Below are positions 27,115 through 35,714 of a stretch of DNA of 64,000 nucleotides, piece by piece. Numbering within the stretch: position 1 is the stretch's first letter; each line of letters starts with the position of its first letter. Made by a program: the position numbers and the translations under genes. The stretch is from NCBI GenBank assembly GCA_028277945.1, contig JANQFH010000003.1, positions 73,283-137,282 on the forward strand, given 5' to 3'. Below the pieces are notes generated by a model. That model had not been told where the DNA came from. It did no database searches and saw nothing but the letters and a program-made list of their open reading frames with translations. This DNA comes from Oligoflexia bacterium. GTDB lineage: Bacteria; Bdellovibrionota_G; JANQFH01.

Positions 27115-28092
27115 ATGACAAAGCAAAACTTCTCTAAAACAAGACTTTTAGCCTATTTTTGTAGTGGGTTGCTATGCTGTTTTATTTGGACAGAAATTGT
27201 CCATGCTCAGACGTGCGATCCAATCTTTGCAGAGGTTGATGGTCTGGTTGTTGCGCAGATTGAAAGCGCCCCACTGGTTGACGATTGGGTTCTCTCTAGT
27301 CAGTGGATCCCACCTGTTGGCCACTCCACTCCACCCGATCCCGGTTCGGAATACTACGTTTGGAACGGTCCAGATCTATTTAGCTCCCCTGGAAGTGGCA
27401 TATTGACCTATACGATTAACATTCAAAACCCCCAACTTCTGACCTATAACTTTCGTATTCGCAACTACCATGGTGACCCCGACTCTACTGAGGCTAATGA
27501 TGTCTTTGTCAGCGTCAAAGACGCCGCCGGTGTCATAGTGAATCCATCGGTATGTCTACCAGGTGATACACATTTTGGCGATGAGTGGATCAAAGTCTTC
27601 TCGAGCACAGCACACGCATGGAACTGGGCCTCTAGTCACGAGTGTTCAGGTAGTAGCAAGCATTCAGCAAAATACCAACTTAGCCAGGGCACCTACACTC
27701 TGCGACTTAGCGGACGCTCACATGGCTTTGCTATGGATCGCTTTCACCTCTACGTAAACGGTCACGCTGATGCGCAAAACCCAGATGTTGCCGAGACATT
27801 AGCACCGTGTGACGACCCACCCCCAGACCCTGACGATCCTACAGACGACGACCTCGAAGATGACTCCTCTAGCGGTGGTGAAGATGGCGAAGGTGATACA
27901 TCTAGCACACCTCAAGCTGACTCAGATACAGATAGCGCATCTCTCCAGGATGCCACGCAGGCGATCATGACAACGCAAAGCTGTGGTACCGTAACCGTGC
28001 CAAATGGTAAGTCGTCAAAATTTGAAACTATGCTACTCTTTTTCCTGCTAGTTAGCCTGCTCTTTAGTCTTCGTCGGCAGTATCGCTCCTAA
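27115..28092 (+). CDS. Secreted surface protein with CTERM-like sorting tail
   Basis: Signal peptide ends about HAQTCD. Residues 80-220 resemble a galactose-binding-type beta sandwich found in lectin-like surface proteins (YNFRIRNYHGDPDSTE, AWNWASSHEC, GTYTLRLSGRSHGFAMDRF). An acidic Asp/Ser/Glu-rich linker (about 230-280) leads to a C-terminal hydrophobic helix (MLLFFLLVSLLFSL) and RRQYRS. The tripartite tail (linker, helix, Arg cluster) is what PEP-CTERM and MYXO-CTERM-type substrates look like, although the usual short signature (PEP or GG) is replaced by GKSSKFE. ATG 27115 is chosen over GTG 27109. Confidence 0.75.
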   Translation: MTKQNFSKTRLLAYFCSGLLCCFIWTEIVHAQTCDPIFAEVDGLVVAQIESAPLVDDWVLSSQWIPPVGHSTPPDPGSEYYVWNGPDLFSSPGSGILTYTINIQNPQLLTYNFRIRNYHGDPDSTEANDVFVSVKDAAGVIVNPSVCLPGDTHFGDEWIKVFSSTAHAWNWASSHECSGSSKHSAKYQLSQGTYTLRLSGRSHGFAMDRFHLYVNGHADAQNPDVAETLAPCDDPPPDPDDPTDDDLEDDSSSGGEDGEGDTSSTPQADSDTDSASLQDATQAIMTTQSCGTVTVPNGKSSKFETMLLFFLLVSLLFSLRRQYRS

Positions 28093-28232
28093 CATGAGGC
28101 AATTTGTAGGCTCTGCAAAACGGATTTCTCGCTACCGCTGCTGCTTCACGGTCAGTCTATTACGGTTCTTATCTTGTCATTTCAGTAAGTTAAAACGAGA
28201 CGCCGACAATAAATAAAGGTCTCTTTACCACG

Positions 28233-28302
28233 CTGTTTCTTAGTAAATAATTGTTTACTAAGAAGCTTGCTTAGTAAACAATTATTTACTAACCTCAAAC
28301 AG
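28233..28302 (+). promoter_or_regulatory. Long perfect hairpin abutting the Fic start codon
   Basis: Arms 28240-28262 and 28270-28292 are perfect complements (23 bp) with a 7-nt loop containing AAGCTT. A further CTGTTT (28233-28238) pairs with AAACAG (28297-28302). Each arm is itself nearly palindromic (TTAGTAAA, 6 nt, TTTACTAA), so the unit is also two operator-like sites. The outermost pairs end at the base before ATG 28303, and no ribosome site is left outside the structure. Confidence 0.75.
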
Positions 28303-29463
28303 ATGGTGCGGCAGACAGGAAGCTATGTCACAACGACAACCGTCGGTGAAACGGTAAAGGCCTTTGTACCCAAACCACTGCCACCAGATCCACCTGTTGA
28401 TATAGATAGTCAGCTTGACCAACTATTACATCGCGCTGAACGCCGTCTGCATGAACTTCGCATTGCCGCCAGCCTTGTACCTAATGCAGATCTGTTCAAC
28501 TATGCCTTTGTCAGAAAGGAAGCCATTTTGTCGGCCCAAATTGAGGGGGTACAGGCAACCTTAACTGACCTCCTAGATTACGAAGGAGATCCAGAGTCAG
28601 GCCCTCCTGACAAAAACATCCAAGAGGTTTGCAACTACCTCGAGGCGCTTCATTACGGCAGGAAGCAGATTAAGCATCCGCAGGGCTTACCGCTGTCTCT
28701 AAGACTCATCAAAGAGATGCATAAAAGACTCATGCGCAGTGTACGCGGTAGCTCCAAAGGCCCGGGCACCTTTCGTAAATCACAGAATTGGATCGGCGGA
28801 ACTCGGCCCGGCAATGCCCATTTTGTGCCTCCACCTCCTAAAGAGATGCTCCATAGTCTTCAGCAACTAGAGTCATTTTTTCATCAGAAGAATGAGATGC
28901 ACCCACTCATTAAGATCGCAATGATCCACGTTCAGTTCGAAACGATTCATCCTTTTTTAGATGGTAATGGCCGATTGGGCCGCCTCCTCATTGCACTACT
29001 AGTAGAAATCTGGCAGCTGTTAGATGCACGTCTGCTCTATCTAAGTCTTTTCTTCAAACGAAATCGTCAAGAGTATTACCAAAGTCTAGATAGTGTGCGA
29101 TTTCAAGGAAACTTTGAAGCATGGATCCTATTTTTTCTTGAAGGTATCTCGGTGGCCTGTGAAGAAGCAATTATTACAGCAAAACAACTCTTTGAGCTCA
29201 TCAACAAGGACCGCAAAAGACTGTTGGGTCGATCTGAGGCAAACGTTGCGGCCCTGCGGCTATTTGAACAGCTACCTCAGCATCCTGTTATTACCGTTGC
29301 CCATATTGTAAAGCTGCTCAATGTTACCAAACCTACCGCTGCTAAAGCCATTGACATCTTGATCAAAGCCAAAATTCTGGCGCAAACAGCTGCGGCAAAA
29401 CGAAATCGTAGATTTGGTTATAAGAACTATATTCGTATTTTAAGAGGCAAGGATGATCTCTAG
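28303..29463 (+). CDS. Fic-domain protein, class II with N-terminal inhibitory motif
   Basis: Fic enzymes transfer AMP (or similar) to proteins. The active loop HPFLDGNGRLGR is intact. The N-terminal helix has SAQIEG, fitting the inhibitory [S/T]xxxE[G/N] motif of self-inhibited class II Fic proteins. The protein opens like many stand-alone Fic proteins (GSYVTTTTVGETVKAFVPKP) and ends with a winged-helix part (VAHIVKLLNVTKPTAAKAID). A TTG start at 28267 would lie inside the upstream hairpin, so ATG 28303 is chosen. The C-terminal HTH plus operator-like palindromes suggest self-regulation (inference). Confidence 0.88.
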   Translation: MVRQTGSYVTTTTVGETVKAFVPKPLPPDPPVDIDSQLDQLLHRAERRLHELRIAASLVPNADLFNYAFVRKEAILSAQIEGVQATLTDLLDYEGDPESGPPDKNIQEVCNYLEALHYGRKQIKHPQGLPLSLRLIKEMHKRLMRSVRGSSKGPGTFRKSQNWIGGTRPGNAHFVPPPPKEMLHSLQQLESFFHQKNEMHPLIKIAMIHVQFETIHPFLDGNGRLGRLLIALLVEIWQLLDARLLYLSLFFKRNRQEYYQSLDSVRFQGNFEAWILFFLEGISVACEEAIITAKQLFELINKDRKRLLGRSEANVAALRLFEQLPQHPVITVAHIVKLLNVTKPTAAKAIDILIKAKILAQTAAAKRNRRFGYKNYIRILRGKDDL

Positions 29464-29579
29464 CAACCTGAAAAGTGCCTTGGACTCAGACTAGGTTTCA
29501 GTTCACTCGCAAAGACACACATGAGTTCTCCAGCAAAAACCTTGCTAATCCTATAAATAAATGATTACGAGGAAGCCAT

Positions 29580-30623
29580 ATGCAACACACGACTTTAGCC
29601 CCTGGACTGGATGTAAACCGGACGATTTCCGGTCTCTGGCAGGTGAGCGGATCGCACGGGCCGATCAACCCACTGAAGGCCGTAGCACAAATGCACGACT
29701 ACCACGACCATGGGCTGAAGACTTGGGATGTGGCAGATATTTACGGGCCGGCCGAGGATTTTGTTGGTACCTTTTTAGAAGAGCTCGAGGCTAGACAAGG
29801 AGTAGAAGCTAGAAACTCGGTACGGGTGCTTACCAAATGGGTACCCACAACGGCAGGAAAGAGAGAAGTGCCAGACGTTGAATATACTCTAGCGTACGTC
29901 GAAAAAAATATTGATCGTTCTCTAAAGCGGCTAGGAGTTGACCGCTTAGACTTGCTACAATTTCATTGGTGGAACTATGAAGATAAACGTCTGTTCGAGG
30001 CTCTCGATCAGCTAAAAAAGCTGCAAGACAAAGGAAAAATCCAACATATCGGCGTGACAAATTTTGACGCGCCCCATCTCGAACGCTTGCTAAAAGAAGG
30101 CTTTCCTATTGTCTCCAATCAAGTTCGTTTTTCTCTGCTGGATAGGCGGGCAGAGAGAGGGCTCTTGTCCGTTTGTAGCAAACACAACGTCAAACTATTG
30201 GTATTTGGCACTCTATGTGGCGGCTTGTTGGATGAAAAGTATCTAGGCCAACAAGATCCCGAATCTAATAAAGCCTTCGAGAAACGGGGATTGTACCACA
30301 AGCTTATCAATAACTTTGGCGGCTGGCAGCTCTTTCAAAGACTCTTGAAGACCCTGGACGAAATTTCACAGGAACACGGTGTCAGCCTCTCTGCCGTGGC
30401 GTCCCGGTACATATTGGACAAGCCAAACGTGGCAGCCGTAATTATCGGTGCCCGTTTGGGAGAGTCGGATCACATCCAAAAGACCTTAGAGATAAACAAG
30501 CTTGAGTTAAGCGCAGATGAAACCAAAAGAATAACCCGTCTGCTCGATACAGGAAATCATCTTACCGATCTCATGGGCGAAGTTGCCTCTGAATACCGTG
30601 GTAGAGGGTTTCGTGAGCAGTGA
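29580..30623 (+). CDS. Aldo/keto reductase
   Basis: NADPH-dependent carbonyl reductase fold (TIM barrel), 347 aa. The tetrad residues are visible: Asp and Tyr in TWDVADIYGPAED, Lys in VLTKWVP, His in LLQFHWW. The sequence GVTNFDAPHLERLL and the C-terminal cofactor-binding VAAVIIGARLGESDHI also match. GAGGAAG 6 nt before the ATG gives a strong start. No pathway context: it sits between the Fic gene and the DUF4143 ATPase gene, both single genes. Confidence 0.92.
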   Translation: MQHTTLAPGLDVNRTISGLWQVSGSHGPINPLKAVAQMHDYHDHGLKTWDVADIYGPAEDFVGTFLEELEARQGVEARNSVRVLTKWVPTTAGKREVPDVEYTLAYVEKNIDRSLKRLGVDRLDLLQFHWWNYEDKRLFEALDQLKKLQDKGKIQHIGVTNFDAPHLERLLKEGFPIVSNQVRFSLLDRRAERGLLSVCSKHNVKLLVFGTLCGGLLDEKYLGQQDPESNKAFEKRGLYHKLINNFGGWQLFQRLLKTLDEISQEHGVSLSAVASRYILDKPNVAAVIIGARLGESDHIQKTLEINKLELSADETKRITRLLDTGNHLTDLMGEVASEYRGRGFREQ

Positions 30624-30684
30624 AGCTACTCTTTTATTTTCAATAAGTTAAGACTTTTGTGCGCAAGCGAGGAAGGCATCATAC

Positions 30685-30707
30685 AATTATTCACTTGATG
30701 AATAATT
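30685..30707 (+). promoter_or_regulatory. Inverted repeat upstream of the DUF4143 ATPase gene
   Basis: AATTATTCA (30685-30693), 5-nt spacer CTTGA, then TGAATAATT (30699-30707), a perfect 9-bp inverted repeat 23 nt before the ATG. A further ATTCA at 30711-30715 could pair with the inner TGAAT. Operator-like, and in the same relation to its gene as the Fic palindrome although the sequence differs. Confidence 0.5.
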
Positions 30708-30730
30708 ATCATTCATGTTAAGAATAGGCT

Positions 30731-31957
30731 ATGCGATACCGGCAACGCCTGCTGGCAGACACCGTGGCAGAAGCCCTTACTCTGGCACCGGCGGTCATTT
30801 TGACGGGGGCAAGACAGACAGGAAAGAGCACACTTGTACAACATTTAAAATCCGCAAAAAAACGAACATACCTCACCCTGGATGATCTTGATACTCTTGA
30901 TCAAGCCAAGCACGACCCTAACACTCTCGTATCAAACGCTGGTGCAGTAACCATTGATGAAATTCAGCGGGAACCTGCTTTACTTTTGGCAGTTAAGAAG
31001 AGTATCGACAAAAAACGCCGTAAGGGCCGTTTTCTTCTCACAGGATCCGCTAACCTGCTTATCATGAAACAGGTTTCTGAAAGTTTAGCAGGCCGAGCTA
31101 TTTATTTGACGCTGCACCCAATGACGGTTGGCGAACGCCTTGGATTGTCATCATCGGGGTTTTGGCAGAGGCTGCTAAATAGCAAAAAGCCTCTCGAAGC
31201 GGTTTTACAACATAAAGCCCCACCGAAGCCGTTTTTTCGCATCAAAGACCACTGCGTTCGTGGCGGCTACCCTCCGGCAGCCTTGGCAAAGAGCACCAAG
31301 GAACGCGAATACTGGTTTCAAGGTTATGTGCGCACCTACTTAGAAAGAGATATTCAAGACTTCTCAGCCATTAGTGGCCTGACAGATTTTCGTAGGCTGA
31401 TGAAAGTAGCCGCTTATCGCACAGCTAGACTTGCCAACCAGTCTGAAATGGGGCGTGATGCAAATCTTTCGCAAGCCACGACCCATCGATACCTAAATAT
31501 CTTAGAAGCCTCGCAACAGATCGTCCGGCTGGCAGCCTTTGCAAGAAATCCTACAAAGCGTCTTATAAAAATGCCAAAGCTTTATTGGTCGGATACAGGG
31601 CTTGTAAATTATTTGATGGGCCCAAATACTGTGGAAGCCCGGAGCCAACTGGTGGAAAACCTGGTTCTCCAACACATCCTTGCCCATACCGAGATACGGA
31701 TTCCTCGTCCTGAAATCACCTTCTGGCGCACTACAAGTGGCCAGGAAGTCGATTTTATAATTGAAGATAGAAAGCGTCTATTTGCCATTGAGGTTAAAGC
31801 CGCTACGAGCGCTAGATCGGCTGATGTCCGTCACTTAAAAACTTTTATAGATGGTCATTCCAAAGAGACTGCAATAGGAATTTTGGCGTATATGGGTAGT
31901 GAGCTACGGCCTATGAGCGAGCGGATCGTTGCTGTGCCCATTGCCATGTTGTTGTAG
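30731..31957 (+). CDS. AAA ATPase with DUF4143 and nuclease-like C-terminus
   Basis: A 408-aa stand-alone ATPase of a family common in mobile or accessory regions. Walker A is ILTGARQTGKSTL, Walker B AVTIDEIQREP, and LLTGSANLL is a sensor-like strand. The DUF4143 part includes a winged-helix region (SQATTHRYLNILEASQQI). The C-terminus reads GQEVDFIIE and FAIEVKAAT, the PD-(D/E)xK-like fold (Asp, then EVK). The biological role of the family is not settled. A remnant of a similar gene lies at 6676-6807. Confidence 0.88.
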   Translation: MRYRQRLLADTVAEALTLAPAVILTGARQTGKSTLVQHLKSAKKRTYLTLDDLDTLDQAKHDPNTLVSNAGAVTIDEIQREPALLLAVKKSIDKKRRKGRFLLTGSANLLIMKQVSESLAGRAIYLTLHPMTVGERLGLSSSGFWQRLLNSKKPLEAVLQHKAPPKPFFRIKDHCVRGGYPPAALAKSTKEREYWFQGYVRTYLERDIQDFSAISGLTDFRRLMKVAAYRTARLANQSEMGRDANLSQATTHRYLNILEASQQIVRLAAFARNPTKRLIKMPKLYWSDTGLVNYLMGPNTVEARSQLVENLVLQHILAHTEIRIPRPEITFWRTTSGQEVDFIIEDRKRLFAIEVKAATSARSADVRHLKTFIDGHSKETAIGILAYMGSELRPMSERIVAVPIAMLL

Positions 31958-31988
31958 CGCTTAGCAGCAAAGTTCCATCCACCGCATT

Positions 31989-32026
31989 AAAAAAGCCCCA
32001 CGGAATAGACTCCCGTGGGGCTTTTT
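31989..32026. terminator. Bidirectional rho-independent terminator
   Basis: Six A, then GCCCCACGG (31995-32003), 9-nt loop, CCGTGGGGC (32013-32021), then TTTTT. It works in either direction, between the convergent ATPase gene (plus) and groEL (minus). Confidence 0.9.
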
Positions 32027-32049
32027 GTTTTTGCTTGGGTGTGGTTGAT

Positions 32050-33702
<1,653 letters not shown>

Positions 33703-33993
33703 TTAGTTAATAATTCCAAGCACTTCTTCTTCACGAATGATGAGGTGCTCGTTGCCGGCAATCTTGACTTCCGTGCCCGCATACTTCTCAAACAGAACCT
33801 TGTCTCCCACTTTCACCTGCGGTGCTCGGGTATTGCCACTATCAAGCACTTTGCCCGGACCTACGGAGACTACCTCACCACGAAAGGTCTTCTCTTTGGC
33901 GGTGTCAGGAATGACGATACCCCCAGCGGTTTTTTCCTCTTCATTCTGACGCTTGACCAAAATACGATCGTTAAGCGGTGTGATGTTCATCAT
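33703..33993 (-). CDS. groES: Co-chaperonin GroES
   Basis: Lid of the GroEL chamber, 96 aa from ATG 33993 ([16 protein letters not shown]). The mobile loop is [24 protein letters not shown], 3 nt before the first ATG, fixes the start; the second ATG (33990) would also be well placed. A longer frame reaching 34131 is open but would include the promoter and half of the upstream palindrome, so it is rejected. Heads the groES-groEL operon. Confidence 0.97.
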   Translation of the reverse strand: MMNITPLNDRILVKRQNEEEKTAGGIVIPDTAKEKTFRGEVVSVGPGKVLDSGNTRAPQVKVGDKVLFEKYAGTEVKIAGNEHLIIREEEVLGIIN

Positions 33994-34010
33994 ATTTACC
34001 TCCAGATTAT

Positions 34011-34073
34011 AGGCAGTTACACTGCCTGTGTTCACGTCGCGCATAAATATATGCAGCGCCGCCCCTGTGTCAA
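34011..34073 (-). promoter_or_regulatory. groES promoter and leader palindrome
   Basis: On the minus strand TTGACA (34068-34073) and TATATT (34046-34051) are 16 nt apart. Between the expected +1 and the ribosome site lies AGGCAGT-TAC-ACTGCCT (34011-34027), a perfect 7-bp inverted repeat. A consensus TATAAT follows directly after it on the minus strand, with TGAACA 17 nt before, so a second promoter with the palindrome in its spacer is possible. No CIRCE element (TTAGCACTC-N9-GAGTGCTAA) is present. Confidence 0.6.
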
Positions 34074-34094
34074 GGGGGGTAGGAGAAAAAAACC

Positions 34095-34162
34095 TCCCTA
34101 GAAGGTACGGCCTTACTTTCAGGGAATGCATTCCCTGAAAGTAAGGCCGTACCTTCTAGGGA
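34095..34162. repeat. Perfect 68-nt palindrome: two head-to-head copies of a GGCC hairpin repeat
   Basis: Bases 34095-34128 and 34129-34162 are exact reverse complements with no loop. Each half is one copy of a roughly 30-nt element: TCCCTAGAAG stem, 11-nt loop GTACGGCCTTA, then CTTTCAGGGA. The same element occurs singly at 53443-53473 and 61225-61259. It lies between the end of the gene at 34170 and the groES promoter. Confidence 0.9.
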
Positions 34163-34169
34163 ATATCAG

Positions 34170-35042
34170 CTACTTAGGCTGAGAGGGTGGCAGCAGGGCG
34201 AGAAAGTCTAGGGCGCGTTGGCGATCCGGCTGGTAGGGGGTGGCTGTGGTGAGCTGCAGCACCCGCTCAAAGTACTGCCTTGCCAGAGCCAGGTACTCCG
34301 GCTTATTGCCACGCTGACCAAGGATAAAGAGGCGGGCGCCGACGCCAAGATACAGGGCTGGGCGACGTACGGTGCCGCTATAGCTACCCGACAAGAGCTT
34401 GCCATCGCCAATGGCTAAGACCTCGGCCAAAAAGCCAAGGTAGTTGTTGAGCCACTCTCCCTGCTCTAGCCTGGTGCGTACTGCTGGCTCCAACCACTCT
34501 CCTTTGCGCAGACGCTCGCGTAGCTTACCCACTTCCAACTCGTTGAGATTTAAGTTCAGCTCTAGCTTAATCGGCAGCAACTCGCCTGCAGGCTTGCGGC
34601 CATCACGCTCAAACAGCGTTTGCGCTTTGGCATAGAGCCCAGCACCGAAATCGAGGGCACGCTCTTCATAACTCTGGGAGAGCAAGTGCCAGCGTTGCTT
34701 GGCACCAAAGTCCAACTGCCCGCCCTCATTCAAGTGCCGCGCCATCTTGACACCGCTGAGCTCTTTAGCTACCCGATCGATCAGCTGCAGAATGAGCGCC
34801 CGATAACCATTGAGGTGATCGGGAAAGTCTTTGGCGGTCAACTCCAACCAACGATCTGCCTCGGTCCGCTTGCCCGCTTGCAGAGCTGCAAGCGCATGGC
34901 CTAGAGGAACCGATGAGTCATCTGTCTTGCTCTTGGCTGCATACAGAAACGGTGCGGTTGCCACCGAAGTAGCAAGCAGCAACAAGAAGGCAAGCACAAG
35001 GGCGCTGAGTTTAACGGGGCGAGATATTGGAATTCGTTGCAT
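34170..35042 (-). CDS. Exported helical (TPR-like) protein, unknown
   Basis: A basic leader and a hydrophobic signal (KLSALVLAFLLLLATSVATA) open the protein. The mature part is helical with TPR-like pairs (LGHALAALQAGKRTEADRWL, YLALARQYFERVLQL). No catalytic motif is seen. ATG 35042 is chosen; a TTG at 35054 would extend it by four residues. Divergent from the gene at 35063, so the two promoters overlap within about 40 bp. Confidence 0.65.
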   Translation of the reverse strand: MQRIPISRPVKLSALVLAFLLLLATSVATAPFLYAAKSKTDDSSVPLGHALAALQAGKRTEADRWLELTAKDFPDHLNGYRALILQLIDRVAKELSGVKMARHLNEGGQLDFGAKQRWHLLSQSYEERALDFGAGLYAKAQTLFERDGRKPAGELLPIKLELNLNLNELEVGKLRERLRKGEWLEPAVRTRLEQGEWLNNYLGFLAEVLAIGDGKLLSGSYSGTVRRPALYLGVGARLFILGQRGNKPEYLALARQYFERVLQLTTATPYQPDRQRALDFLALLPPSQPK

Positions 35043-35055
35043 TAGCCTATACAAT
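35027..35055 (+). promoter_or_regulatory. Promoter placing +1 at the start codon of the 35063 gene
   Basis: TTGGAA (35027-35032), 17-nt spacer, TACAAT (35050-35055). The -10 ends 7 nt before the ATG at 35063, so the mRNA would be leaderless; no ribosome site is seen. The -10 overlaps the start region of the divergent gene. Confidence 0.45.
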
Positions 35056-35062
35056 ATAGCCC

Positions 35063-35707
35063 ATGATGTCGAAAGGATTGAGAAAATTTCTTAGGCAGCA
35101 AAACCTTTGGTTGTGGCTGACAGGCGTTGCCTGTTCGCTTAGCAGCCCAGCGATTGTTGCCGAAACCTTCTACCTAAAGGACGGCTCGATGGTGCAGGGC
35201 AGTCTACTACATGCTTATGGCGATACGCTGCAAGTAGGTCTCGCCAACGGGGACACTCTCATCCTCAAACGTGATGAGATCAGCAAGATTCTCTTTGTCC
35301 CCGAAGCAGAGCAGGATGAAGCCAAGGCCACCACCAAACAGAACCTTCCTGCACCTCAAGCAAAAGCCGTTACAGATGATCCAACAGGCCGTTTTGCCAC
35401 GCCAGAGAAGACCTTTGAGATCTGGCGTCAAGCACTGCGGCGAGGCGATCGGCAGGAGATGGCAGAGTGTTTTATTGCCGCGGCACAACCGCTCATCCTT
35501 AAAAAACTTGAGGCGATTGACAAATCTCGCTGGCGTCAGATGGTCAAGGAAGCCAAAAAAGCCAAGTTCACCATCAGCGTCCCCTTTATAGAAGGCGATC
35601 GTGCTACTCTTGGTGTCACCCGCAGACTAAAGCGCAAGACCTTTGTTGAAGATCTCTCCTTTATGCGCGAGAACAACCAATGGAAGCTGATCCCCAAGGA
35701 GGAGTAA
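35063..35707 (+). CDS. Secreted protein with Sm-like and NTF2-like parts
   Basis: A signal peptide (ending about AIVAETFY) precedes a short beta domain (FYLKDGSMVQGSLLHAYGD, GDTLILKRDEISKILFV) of the kind that folds like a small beta barrel. After a linker, the C-terminal 110 residues look like an NTF2-type domain (TPEKTFEIWRQALRRGDR, FMRENNQWKLIPKE). Such two-part secreted proteins are seen in deltaproteobacterial genomes without known function. ATG 35066 is an equally possible start. Ends 7 nt before the next gene. Confidence 0.65.
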   Translation: MMSKGLRKFLRQQNLWLWLTGVACSLSSPAIVAETFYLKDGSMVQGSLLHAYGDTLQVGLANGDTLILKRDEISKILFVPEAEQDEAKATTKQNLPAPQAKAVTDDPTGRFATPEKTFEIWRQALRRGDRQEMAECFIAAAQPLILKKLEAIDKSRWRQMVKEAKKAKFTISVPFIEGDRATLGVTRRLKRKTFVEDLSFMRENNQWKLIPKEE

Positions 35708-35714
35708 ACCCTCT

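Noticed and set aside
34003-34094. CIRCE/HrcA operator upstream of groES.
   Set aside because: No TTAGCACTC-N9-GAGTGCTAA; only a 7-bp inverted repeat of different sequence is present.
33994-34131. N-terminal extension of groES to 34131.
   Set aside because: It would translate the promoter and half of the 68-nt palindrome, and the ribosome site GGAGGTA fits only the 33993 start.
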